Of a stretch of 64,000 nt of DNA, positions 16,476 through 25,014 are shown in pieces. Origin of the DNA: Congregibacter brevis (GTDB lineage Bacteria; Pseudomonadota; Gammaproteobacteria; Pseudomonadales; Halieaceae); contig NZ_CP136865.1 in NCBI RefSeq assembly GCF_045689245.1, forward strand, positions 434,001 to 498,000, read 5' to 3'. The position numbers and the translations under genes were made by a program. Each line of letters starts with the position of its first letter. The stretch's first letter is position 1. The notes beneath the pieces are model-generated. The model ran no database searches. It saw nothing but the letters and a program-made list of their open reading frames with translations, and was not told where the DNA came from.

Positions 16476-18705
16476 AATTTGGGCGGCTAAAGTTAAGGGT
16501 TATCGCCGGCGCACTTTCGTTGACGCACGCTGTGCTCGGAGCGCCGGACGCGCGAATCACACCGATCAGAGCGGCATCAATATTCTCAGCACGCAAAGCC
16601 TCGCAAGCCTGTGGTGCTGCCTCGTCAGACAAGGCGATCAACAACCCTCCGCTGGTTTGAGGATCAAAAAGCAACTCCGCTGCGAGAGGCGAATCCTCGG
16701 GGAGCGTCCAGCGTGTAGCAACTGCCTGTCGATTGGGCTCGTGCAGCGTACTAAAGACACCCGAAGCCATCGCATCCAAGGCGCCTGGCATTACAGCGAC
16801 CTGATCCAGGTCGATTTCCGCGATCAGCGAATCTCCCAGCATCTCCAGTAAGTGTCCCGCCAACCCAAAGCCCGTCACATCTGTAACAGCCGTAGCATGG
16901 AACTGTCTGGCAACCGCCGCTGCTTTGGCATTGCTCTGCTCCATACTGCGCAACGCACTTTCAACGTAACGTCCGTCCATCTGGCTCTGCATATGCGCAG
17001 CGAACAGCGCTCCGCTGCCTAGAGCCTTCGTCAGAAGCAACTTGTTCCCGGGTGCTGCTCCACGCTTCGTTAACGCTGCGAATCCCGACGGCAGTACTCC
17101 GTTAACTGCAAACCCCAACTGCAACTCCGGGCCTTGCATACTGTGTCCACCTTGCAGTTTGCACCCTGTTTCAGCGAATACTGACAGTGCTCCGTCCAGA
17201 ACCGCATGCAAGTCCCGATGCAACAATGATGGTCGCGCAAACGGCAGTGTGACCAGTGCGAGTGCGGAGTGAGGCGCTGCACCACAGGCGTAAAGATCAG
17301 ACAAAGCATGCTGAGCGGCAATACGACCCATACGCCAGGGATCGTCCACCAGCCCGCGCAGCGCATCAAGAGACTGCAATAAAGGCTCGGTAGTCTGTAA
17401 CGGCATGGCATCATCAAGAGTATCTGCCTCAGCGAGGATCTGTGGATACGTTTCTCGCAACTCTCCAAGGACGGCACTTAGGGCGTCTCCCGACACTTTA
17501 GCTCCACAGCCCCCGCAAGGTGCCTGTGGTAAATGGCCTTCCGATTTGCCCGTTCCTGAATCCGGTCCAGCCATATCCACATTGGATAAATCACTGAAAC
17601 GCGCCATAAAAGCTTGATCAATGCGGTCTTTCCATCGCCACACCCACGAACCACTGACGCTAAAGCCATTACGTTGAGCCACCGCGCGCTTTGGACCGAG
17701 TGCCAACATGGATAGAAAGCCAGTCTGGGGTTTATGCTCCCGAAGACTTTCGTTGGAAAAAAAGGATCGTAGGTTGTCTGCCAGCACTGGACCCTGACGC
17801 ACGGCGTAAACTCCCGCTTTGGGCCTTGGGTGACGGTATTGAGTAGCGATATCACCGGCGCCAAATACATTGCTGTATCCGGTGCTCTGTAGTGTGTCCT
17901 CTACCTGCATGAAGCCGCGCTCATCCACGGGCAAGCCGCTGGTTTCAATCCACGGCGCAGCAGACGCGCCGGTGCACCAAACCAAGGTGTCAAAATCTGC
18001 ACTATTCGCCGATTCGAAGTGCAGCTGAGACTCTGACACTCGACTCACGCGATGACCGCAATGCAATAAAACACCCAACCGAGCTAGCTGGTCTTCTACA
18101 GCCCGTCGAGCACCCCGTGTGTAGCCAGTCAGTACTTCGTGCCCGCCGCAGTACAGCGCCATTGCGGGCCGATTGGTTTTCAGGCGATGCGCTATGGCAA
18201 GAGCGATCTCCACACTTCCCGCACCACCACCAACGATGGCAATGCGGCGCTTTGCCAAATCATCTGCCCGGGACAGAGTCCCCCAGCGATCCCACAGCTC
18301 TGCTACTGGCTTCACGGGCACGGCAAACTCGCGCGCGCCAGGCACTGAATCCAGTTCTGGCTGTGAGCCAATATCGATGGAGAGTACATCGTAAGCAACG
18401 TAACCCCGGGATTGGCAGTAGAGGCGCTGTCGGTCTGGATCAAGAGACTCCACGGTATCCACGAGGAATCTCACACCTGCCCACTGACAGAGCCGCATGA
18501 GATCAATATGGGTCTCTTCAAAACTGTAATGTCCCGCCAGAAGGCCGGGAAGCATGCCGGAGTAGGGTGTGAACGCTGCGGGAGAAACAAGAGTGATACG
18601 CAAACCTGCAGGTCGCGACATCGCAAGCTGCTTGAGAACCAGTACGTGACTATGCCCCCCACCCACCAAAACCAGGTCTTGCTCTGCCGGGTTTCTGCCT
18701 AACAT
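16468..18705 (-). CDS. selD: FAD-dependent oxidoreductase / selenide, water dikinase fusion
   Basis: Makes selenophosphate from selenide and ATP. The N-terminal half (about 1-375) is a NADH dehydrogenase-like FAD protein: VLVGGGHSHV dinucleotide motif near residue 11 and a second one, IAIVGGGAGSVE, near 153. The C-terminal half (about 390-745) is SelD. Cys400 in GGCGAK aligns with catalytic Cys17 of E. coli SelD, while the second Cys (Cys19) is Ala402 here; there is no selenocysteine. Motifs TDDAM-like (LDDAMPLQTT), GGHSMQGPE, TKALGSG and DVTGFGLAGH are all present. The fusion is known in some bacteria; the oxidoreductase may deliver or reduce selenium. Overlaps the upstream mnmH gene by 7 bp. 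Confidence 0.93.
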   Translation of the reverse strand: MLGRNPAEQDLVLVGGGHSHVLVLKQLAMSRPAGLRITLVSPAAFTPYSGMLPGLLAGHYSFEETHIDLMRLCQWAGVRFLVDTVESLDPDRQRLYCQSRGYVAYDVLSIDIGSQPELDSVPGAREFAVPVKPVAELWDRWGTLSRADDLAKRRIAIVGGGAGSVEIALAIAHRLKTNRPAMALYCGGHEVLTGYTRGARRAVEDQLARLGVLLHCGHRVSRVSESQLHFESANSADFDTLVWCTGASAAPWIETSGLPVDERGFMQVEDTLQSTGYSNVFGAGDIATQYRHPRPKAGVYAVRQGPVLADNLRSFFSNESLREHKPQTGFLSMLALGPKRAVAQRNGFSVSGSWVWRWKDRIDQAFMARFSDLSNVDMAGPDSGTGKSEGHLPQAPCGGCGAKVSGDALSAVLGELRETYPQILAEADTLDDAMPLQTTEPLLQSLDALRGLVDDPWRMGRIAAQHALSDLYACGAAPHSALALVTLPFARPSLLHRDLHAVLDGALSVFAETGCKLQGGHSMQGPELQLGFAVNGVLPSGFAALTKRGAAPGNKLLLTKALGSGALFAAHMQSQMDGRYVESALRSMEQSNAKAAAVARQFHATAVTDVTGFGLAGHLLEMLGDSLIAEIDLDQVAVMPGALDAMASGVFSTLHEPNRQAVATRWTLPEDSPLAAELLFDPQTSGGLLIALSDEAAPQACEALRAENIDAALIGVIRASGAPSTACVNESAPAITLNFSRPNFS

Positions 18706-19790
18706 CGCGCACCCAAGAACTCTTTGAGAAAGTCCCGGTCACCACTGCAGAGTCGTTGCCCTTCACGTTTCCCGAGCTGGTAGCTGTACATGGGGTCGTA
18801 ATAGTCTTCGAGCATGCGACGGATCCAGTCGCGATGCCCTTCGCCGCTGCCTGTTTGTTCTTGGCTATCAAACGCAGCCCGCATAATTTTGGCGATGTTC
18901 TGGTAACGCTCGCCACCCAAACGCTTACGCGTGCGCTCAAGATCTCCAAGGAGACGATCTCGGTGCTCGACAAGGCCTGCGGCGCCGTGAACCTGCCGAT
19001 AACGCTCGCCGAGATCAAGGATGTAATCCTCGAAAACAACCTGTATCCGCGCCTCAAGATCGTACTCAAGAACCACCAAGGGCGCCTCAATCATCCTGGC
19101 CCTCAAGGACGCTGGGATAGCGAGTCGCCCGATAAGCTGGCCCTCGTCCTCAAGAACGACGGGGCCTTCACCCCGAGAGAGCTTTAACAGCGCAATCGCC
19201 AAAGCGTTCTCAAAATCGATTTGCGTAGGTTGCTCTTCTAGAAGGCGACCGAAAGCCGAGCCGCGATGATGTGCGAGCCCTTCTAGGTCAATGGCGCGAG
19301 GAAGGTCCTTAATCAGTCGGGTCTTACCGGTGCCCGTTGCTCCACCCACCAAAATGAACTCAGCCTCTTTGGCCAGAGCGTCTAGAGTATCGATGAGGAA
19401 ACGTCGCATGGCCTTGTAACCACCGACAACTCGCGGATAGTCCACTCCAGCATCTTTGAGCCATTGTTGAACTAACTGAGAGCGCAGGCCTCCACGAAAA
19501 CAATAGAGGTAGCCCTCGGGGTGATCGCTGGCGAACTGTTTCCAGCTTGCCATTCGTTGCTCACGAAGATCACCCGATACCAGCTCGTGACCCAGGGTTA
19601 TCGCGGCTTCCTGACCGTTCTCCTTGTAACAGGTGCCTACCGCGGCGCGCTCTGTGTCGCTCATGAGAGGCAGGCTGTGCGCAAAGGGAAAAGCACCCGC
19701 AGCAAACTCTACCGGTGCACGGGTATCAAGCAGCGGGGTGTCTGCAAGAAAAAGGCGGGCGTAATCCGAGGTGTCGGCCCGCGATGTCAT
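18699..19790 (-). CDS. mnmH: tRNA 2-selenouridine synthase
   Basis: Replaces sulfur by selenium in 5-methylaminomethyl-2-thiouridine at the wobble position of tRNAs, using selenophosphate. An N-terminal rhodanese domain (about 1-130) carries catalytic Cys97 in YCFRGGLRS, the same number as in E. coli MnmH (SelU/YbbB). A P-loop, GGATGTGKTRL, follows at about 148-158, then the C-terminal nucleotide-binding domain. 363 aa is the usual size. It is translationally linked to the downstream selD fusion (7-bp overlap), so enzyme and selenium donor are made together; rdgC lies 4 bp upstream. Confidence 0.95.
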   Translation of the reverse strand: MTSRADTSDYARLFLADTPLLDTRAPVEFAAGAFPFAHSLPLMSDTERAAVGTCYKENGQEAAITLGHELVSGDLREQRMASWKQFASDHPEGYLYCFRGGLRSQLVQQWLKDAGVDYPRVVGGYKAMRRFLIDTLDALAKEAEFILVGGATGTGKTRLIKDLPRAIDLEGLAHHRGSAFGRLLEEQPTQIDFENALAIALLKLSRGEGPVVLEDEGQLIGRLAIPASLRARMIEAPLVVLEYDLEARIQVVFEDYILDLGERYRQVHGAAGLVEHRDRLLGDLERTRKRLGGERYQNIAKIMRAAFDSQEQTGSGEGHRDWIRRMLEDYYDPMYSYQLGKREGQRLCSGDRDFLKEFLGARC

Positions 19791-19793
19791 GAC

Positions 19794-20702
19794 TTAACCG
19801 TTGTCTTCACCACCGAAGAGCGCAATGAGGCGATCCTGAATCGCCGTTAACGTAGGCGCCATTAGCGCAAAGTCCGCATCAAATCTGGCAAGTCGGTCTT
19901 CATCCATGAGTTCATCGTTCTCCTTGACCAGCACGTCCGAAAACTTGAGGCGTCGCAGACAAAGGTCGTCCCCAAGTACAAACTGCAGTTGTTCATTCCA
20001 ACCAAGCGCCAGACGCACGACCTGAGTGGTGCCTTGAAGGTGCTGTCGCACCTCATCGCTGTATAGGTCCAACCCTTTACAGCGTATCACCGCCGCCTGC
20101 TCACCCATATCGCGAAGTTCGCACTCTTCTCGGGCCTGCAGGTCTTCCGGCAAGCTGGAGTTAGCCAGCCAACTGGTCATGGCCGCCGCCGGCGCATGGG
20201 CAGTCTGAGGCAGGAGCACCGGAAAACTTCCGATGCACTCTCGCAACAGGTTCAGCGCTTCTTCGGCACGGGAGGCGCTGGCAGAGTCCACAAGCACCCA
20301 ACGCGCTTGGGGATCAACAATGAGGCGCAGCTCTGCATGACGGCTAAAGGCACGAGGCATACAGTCTTGCACCACTTCGTCCTTCAACGACAGTTTTTCT
20401 TTGCGGTAAACCTTGCGTCCCTGTTGGGCTTCGATCGCTTCGACGCGTTCTTTGACCAGGTCTCGCACGACGGACGGGGGAAGAATTTTCTCTTCTCTAC
20501 GCAGGCACAACATCAAGCGTCCATCGGCGGAATGCACCAGTAGTTCGGCGCCCTCTCCGAGGGCCGGAACCCAACCTACTGATAAAGGTTGTGCCGGCGT
20601 GCAGGGCCTGAAGCCGTGACCGGACAGCTTCTCTTCAAGTTGTTCTGCAGAGAACTCAAGACCGCGAGTCATGCGGTAAGCCCGCAGATTTTTGAACCAC
20701 AT
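19794..20702 (-). CDS. rdgC: Recombination-associated protein RdgC
   Basis: Non-specific double-stranded DNA-binding ring protein that restrains RecA. 302 aa, matching the family length of about 300. The start MWFKNLRAYR and the segments SVGWVPALG, LCLRREEKILPPSVVRDLV, SLKDEVVQDCMPRAF and LRRLKFSDVL are typical and cover the whole protein. The presence of rdgC supports a beta- or gammaproteobacterial origin. Its stop lies 4 bp before the mnmH start, so it heads the rdgC-mnmH-selD unit. Confidence 0.96.
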   Translation of the reverse strand: MWFKNLRAYRMTRGLEFSAEQLEEKLSGHGFRPCTPAQPLSVGWVPALGEGAELLVHSADGRLMLCLRREEKILPPSVVRDLVKERVEAIEAQQGRKVYRKEKLSLKDEVVQDCMPRAFSRHAELRLIVDPQARWVLVDSASASRAEEALNLLRECIGSFPVLLPQTAHAPAAAMTSWLANSSLPEDLQAREECELRDMGEQAAVIRCKGLDLYSDEVRQHLQGTTQVVRLALGWNEQLQFVLGDDLCLRRLKFSDVLVKENDELMDEDRLARFDADFALMAPTLTAIQDRLIALFGGEDNG

Positions 20703-20869
20703 AAATACGTATATCCGGCAAAAGGGCGGAACATTCTACACAAGCAAACTGCCAATACCATGCCCGCCTGACTCTGAGATACATCAACCAAGCCCGACGC
20801 TCAGATCACACTTGCCGCAGAGCGGGGAGCTGCCTAGTATCGAGACCCCTTACCTAACGGATATTCATC

Positions 20870-21310
20870 ATGCAGTACCTGCACACCATGGTTCGAGCTC
20901 GTGATCTCACAGAAACGCTGGAATTCTATTGCAACAAGCTGGGGCTGGTAGAAACCAGTCGCTACGACAGCGACCAGGGTCGCTTTACCCTGGTCTTTCT
21001 TGCTGCGCCCGGCGACGTCGAGAGTTCCGGCGAGTCTAACGTGCCCATGGTCGAGATCACCCATAACTGGGACCCGGAGGAGTACGACGGTGGGAGAAAC
21101 TTTGGACACCTTGCCTATCGCGTAGACGATATCTACGCGACCTGCCAACAGCTCATGGACGGCGGAGTCACCATCAATCGTCCCCCTAGAGATGGTCACA
21201 TGGCATTTGTACGCTCGCCAGATGGAATCTCTATTGAACTACTACAAGCGGGCGAGTCTCTGGCACCCCGGGAGCCTTGGGCTTCCATGCCCAATACCGG
21301 TAGCTGGTAA
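20870..21310 (+). CDS. gloA: Lactoylglutathione lyase (glyoxalase I)
   Basis: Isomerises the methylglyoxal-glutathione hemithioacetal to S-lactoylglutathione, a detoxification step. A vicinal-oxygen-chelate protein with two repeats; the four metal ligands of the family are in place at His5, Glu62, His80 and Glu123. 146 aa is close to E. coli GloA (135), with a short C-terminal tail. A Ni/Co-type enzyme is expected because the insertions of zinc-type GloA are absent. The phosphatase gene starts 9 bp downstream, so they may be co-transcribed although functionally unrelated. Confidence 0.92.
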   Translation: MQYLHTMVRARDLTETLEFYCNKLGLVETSRYDSDQGRFTLVFLAAPGDVESSGESNVPMVEITHNWDPEEYDGGRNFGHLAYRVDDIYATCQQLMDGGVTINRPPRDGHMAFVRSPDGISIELLQAGESLAPREPWASMPNTGSW

Positions 21311-21319
21311 GTCAGCCTA

Positions 21320-23692
21320 GTGAGTCGCTCCTTCACAACCCGACTGGTGGTGCCTGTAACACTGGTCGCGGCTGCCGTGATTACGAGCGGTCTCTTCATT
21401 GACTACCAGATTTCGAGAGCGCGGATTGTTGAAAGCCTGGAAAACGGCGCCCGCAATTCTGTTTCCAGTGCTGTTCTGCGTATTCAGGAGCTCACAACAG
21501 GTCTGGAGGCGTCTGTGCGCTTTCTTGGGGAGGCAATAGATGAAGTTCCCGACGAAGCGCGAATGGATACGGTGCTACGGGGCGTAGTCGACAGTAATCC
21601 AAACATTTTTGCCGCGACCATCGCTCTGGACCCAACATATACTCGCTCAGAAAAAGGCTTAGCGCCCTACCTTTATCGCAATCGCGGCAGCCTGATACGC
21701 ACCGATTTGGCGGAGGCAGAGACTCCCTATTGGGAAGAACCCTGGTTTGCCGATGTTCGGGATTTAGGACATGCCGCTTGGGTAGAGCCCTATTTTGAAG
21801 CCACCGGAGCAAAAGTAGAGCTGACGACGTTCTCGGCCCCCTTGTACCGCACAAACCGCAATAGCCAGCAGAGATTCATCGGGGTCGCCACCATAGACCT
21901 ACGACTCTCAGATCTTGATGAGTACCTGGACGATTTGCGTATCGACAAAAACGGATTTGGATTTCTACTCACTTCTCGAGGCACATTGATAGGCGCTCCT
22001 GAGGATGAGGTCATCAGTGAGCCCATTTCCGAAGTGCTGGTGAGCGACACTGTGAGCGACTGGCAGCGTTGGCTTCAGACCACTGAAAGCGATTCCTTGC
22101 GCGCCTCGGTCCGCTGCCCCGGCAGCAATGCGCTTTGCCAATTGCGCATAGCGGACGCTAAGGATAGTCATTGGTCTGTGGGTATCGTCTATTCAGAGGA
22201 CACTCTTTTGCGCCCCCTTCGTGACTACCAAACGCGTGTGCTCTTTGTCGGTACAGGCATGCTGATTCTTATGGCCCTGGTGGTGATAGTGGTAGCGAGA
22301 AGGCTCACTGCTCCTCTTCTGGCGCTATCGGACGCAAGTAAATCTATTGCAAAAGGAGAGCTAGACGTCGCGCTACCTGAGACAAACGGTGGTGATGAAG
22401 TTGGCCAACTGGTTAATGCGTTTGATTCCATGCGCCAGGATTTAGGCCATTACATTAAGGACTTGGAAACCGCAGCCGCCCAGCGCAGCCGCATGGACGG
22501 CGAGCTCAGCGCTGCGCGGGAAATTCAAATGGCTATGCTACCTCAGGGCGGTCAGGCCGAACTCGACAACGACGCACTTACGCTGTGGGCTCGTGTGCGC
22601 CCCGCGCGCGCTGTCGGGGGAGATCTATACTCCTTTCATCAAGCAGGACGAAAGCTACTCATTTGCATCGGCGATGTCTCTGACAAAGGCGTACCCGCTG
22701 CCTTGTTCATGGCGAGGGCAATCAGTCTCATTCAGCAGTGGGAAGTGCAGCCCGGCACGGTACCCCCGGAGATTGCTCTGAGGCAGCTCAACGAGGGTCT
22801 GACAAGAGACAACGATAACTGCATGTTCCTGACCCTGTTTATCGGCGTACTTGACCTGAACACTCTCGAACTTCGTTATGCCAGCGCCGGGCATAGCGCT
22901 CCGATTCTTCTTCGAGAGGGGCAGCCAAACGCTATCGAACAAAACCGAGGCCCGGCCTTGGGGCTTCAGGAGGGCCTGAGCTTTCCAGTCAACCGACTGC
23001 AGCTTCAGAGTGATGACCGTCTAGTGATTTATACCGATGGCTTTGATGAGGCACAGAATCCCGACGATGAGCTTTTAGGTGAAACGCGTTTTTCCGAGTT
23101 CCTGATACAACCTGATAACCTTCCACTCCATGAGGCAGGCGAGGCGATTTTTGCGTCAGTGGATGAGTTTGCCGCGGGGGCGCCGCAGTTTGACGACATG
23201 TCTCTCATGCTTCTTGAAGTCCCCGGAGAACGTCGAGCGCCGCTCCAGGCAGAGCGCAGCAGCCTCACAGTCGACAATAGCCTTGCCGGAAACGCAGCTC
23301 GATGGCTGGAGGATCAATGGCAGGCCCAGGGACTTCCAATCGACGCGCTCCACGATATGCAGTTGGTCCTTGAAGAAGTTGTTTGCAATATTCGAGACCA
23401 CGCTCGCACCGAGGATAAGGCCACTATGAGTCTTGGCCTTGAGCGTTTTATCGATCGCGTAGAGTTAGAGTGCGTTGATCCTGGCCACGCCTATAACCCC
23501 CTTCAGGAAGCGCAACGCTCAGCACTGGGCGAGAGCACTGAAGACGCCAGTATTGGCGGTTTAGGGCTACACTTGATCACTCAGCTCACCAGTCGCCAGT
23601 CCTATCAGCGACAAGAAGGTCGCAATATACTTCGCTTACGACTAGATCTGCCTGCCTTTGGCCCAGAGACGGACCATGCTACCGGAGAATAA
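21320..23692 (+). CDS. Cache-HAMP-SpoIIE phosphatase-HATPase signalling protein
   Basis: Membrane sensor of a partner-switching pathway (790 aa, GTG start). Order: membrane helix (about 12-28), periplasmic Cache-type domain (about 30-305; YWEEPWF typical of dCache), second helix (309-328), HAMP (to about 385), SpoIIE/RsbU PP2C phosphatase (about 400-620; metal residues in GGDLYSF, IGDVSDKGVPAALFM, YTDGFDEAQN, DDMSLMLL), and an RsbW-like HATPase (about 645-785; N-box EEVVCNIRDHA, G-box GGLGLHLI). Phosphatase and anti-sigma-type kinase thus sit in one chain. The STAS gene starts 3 bp after its stop and is the likely substrate. Signal and final target are unknown. Confidence 0.92.
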   Translation: MSRSFTTRLVVPVTLVAAAVITSGLFIDYQISRARIVESLENGARNSVSSAVLRIQELTTGLEASVRFLGEAIDEVPDEARMDTVLRGVVDSNPNIFAATIALDPTYTRSEKGLAPYLYRNRGSLIRTDLAEAETPYWEEPWFADVRDLGHAAWVEPYFEATGAKVELTTFSAPLYRTNRNSQQRFIGVATIDLRLSDLDEYLDDLRIDKNGFGFLLTSRGTLIGAPEDEVISEPISEVLVSDTVSDWQRWLQTTESDSLRASVRCPGSNALCQLRIADAKDSHWSVGIVYSEDTLLRPLRDYQTRVLFVGTGMLILMALVVIVVARRLTAPLLALSDASKSIAKGELDVALPETNGGDEVGQLVNAFDSMRQDLGHYIKDLETAAAQRSRMDGELSAAREIQMAMLPQGGQAELDNDALTLWARVRPARAVGGDLYSFHQAGRKLLICIGDVSDKGVPAALFMARAISLIQQWEVQPGTVPPEIALRQLNEGLTRDNDNCMFLTLFIGVLDLNTLELRYASAGHSAPILLREGQPNAIEQNRGPALGLQEGLSFPVNRLQLQSDDRLVIYTDGFDEAQNPDDELLGETRFSEFLIQPDNLPLHEAGEAIFASVDEFAAGAPQFDDMSLMLLEVPGERRAPLQAERSSLTVDNSLAGNAARWLEDQWQAQGLPIDALHDMQLVLEEVVCNIRDHARTEDKATMSLGLERFIDRVELECVDPGHAYNPLQEAQRSALGESTEDASIGGLGLHLITQLTSRQSYQRQEGRNILRLRLDLPAFGPETDHATGE

Positions 23693-23695
23693 ACC

Positions 23696-24079
23696 ATGAA
23701 CCTGGATACCCAGCTCCACGAAGATCACGCCAAATCTCTTTTACGAGTGAGTATGATCGGAGGCCTTAACACCGACACCGCGCCGGGTTTTGAAGACACC
23801 CTAGCGGACGCTATTGCGGGCGACTGGCAGATGGTACTCCTCGATATGCAGGCTCTGGATTACGTGAGCTCAGCAGGACTGCGCGTGATTTTTAAGGCCG
23901 CAAAGCAACTAAAGAGCGCCGGGCGCAGTCTTGCTGTCGCAAACCGTCAACCGCAGATAGCGAAAGTGTTCGAGATACTGCAGGCACTGCCCGATATGGC
24001 GGTGTTTTCAAACGATGCCGAGCTGGATGAGTACCTCGACGCCATGCAGGCCAAGGTCAGAGGTGGGGATACTCCCTGA
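23696..24079 (+). CDS. STAS domain anti-sigma factor antagonist
   Basis: A 127-aa single STAS domain. The phosphorylatable Ser lies in LDYVSSAGLRVIF (about residues 58-70), the SpoIIAA/RsbV/BtrV position. The pair with the upstream phosphatase-kinase implies a cycle in which the HATPase phosphorylates this serine and the PP2C domain removes the phosphate. No sigma factor gene is in the window, so the output could be a sigma factor elsewhere or another protein such as a cyclase or c-di-GMP enzyme. Starts 3 bp after the preceding stop. Confidence 0.92.
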   Translation: MNLDTQLHEDHAKSLLRVSMIGGLNTDTAPGFEDTLADAIAGDWQMVLLDMQALDYVSSAGLRVIFKAAKQLKSAGRSLAVANRQPQIAKVFEILQALPDMAVFSNDAELDEYLDAMQAKVRGGDTP

Positions 24080-24109
24080 ACTAAGGGCTCCTTGCCAAAG
24101 GGCCCACTT

Positions 24110-24811
24110 CTAATCTTTTAGAAAACGCAGTATCCAATGCGCCATCCGGTCTGTTGCCGGTTGCTCTGATAGGGACGCAACGCCCGATTGGTAAACAGGC
24201 TCGCTAATAATCTGGCGGCGAAACTCCATGATCGCCCGAGAATAATCGTTCACGAATTCCGGGTGACCCTGCATCGTCAAAATGTGATCACCAATCTGGC
24301 ATACCGCGTTCGGACAAAAATCACTGCTTGCTAAAACCTCTGCGCCTTCCGCGTTCTCGGTCACCTGATCCTGATGAGTCACCAGAATAGGAAACTCCAG
24401 GTCACCCTCGTCAAACCAGCTCGGCCGGCGGGAGAAGCGATGGTGATGCATACCAACCCCCCAACCAGCGGCGGCCTTCTCTGTGCGGCCACCCAGAGCT
24501 TGGGCAATAAGTTGATGTCCAAAACAGATCCCCACGAGCTTTTTACGTCGATCATTCAGATCACGAACAAAGCTCTTCAGCGGCGCTATCCAAGGCAAAT
24601 CGTCATAAACACTGTGTCGACTACCCGTCATGAGATAGGCGTCACAGTCATCTATATCTTCAGGATACTCACCCAAACGAACATCGAAAGTGACGAACTC
24701 TAAATCAGAATCCCGGCTGCCCAGTAACGCAGCAAACATATCGGGGTACTCGCCAAAGTCATCGACCCATTCTTCACGCACGGCATCCGTTTTTAAAATT
24801 CCAATTTTCAC
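24110..24811 (-). CDS. Class I glutamine amidotransferase-like protein
   Basis: A 233-aa stand-alone GATase1 domain. The nucleophile Cys96 is in GICFGHQ, and the His-Glu of the triad is in GHPEF near residue 186. Free-standing members include gamma-glutamyl-putrescine/amine hydrolases and GMP synthase-like proteins; the MTGSRHSVYDD and GWGVGMH segments resemble the GMP-synthase-like group of unknown substrate. Convergent with the STAS gene. The start ATG at 24811 lies about 200 bp from the cytochrome gene, with divergent promoters between. Confidence 0.88.
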   Translation of the reverse strand: MKIGILKTDAVREEWVDDFGEYPDMFAALLGSRDSDLEFVTFDVRLGEYPEDIDDCDAYLMTGSRHSVYDDLPWIAPLKSFVRDLNDRRKKLVGICFGHQLIAQALGGRTEKAAAGWGVGMHHHRFSRRPSWFDEGDLEFPILVTHQDQVTENAEGAEVLASSDFCPNAVCQIGDHILTMQGHPEFVNDYSRAIMEFRRQIISEPVYQSGVASLSEQPATDRMAHWILRFLKD

Positions 24812-25014
24812 GAACTGATTCCCGATAAGGAGTTACAGGAGATAGTCTACGAACCTGGGTGAGGAACTGTCTATATCCCGGGAGAGGGAGGCGCAGTTTG
24901 CGTTACCATGCAGGAATGAAAATTTTCTGTATCTCAGCACTCGCTCATGGCGGCTCCGACAATACTCTCACGGCTTTCAAGAAGAGCTCAGATGCCATTG
25001 GCTGCCCGGGTCCA

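Noticed and set aside
17506..17508. Possible selenocysteine (UGA) at the SelD active site
   Set aside because: The codon is TGT (Cys400) and no in-frame TGA is present.
24079..24115. Hairpin GGGCTC...GGGCCC between the STAS and amidotransferase genes as terminator
   Set aside because: The stem is too short and mismatched, and no T-tract is clear.
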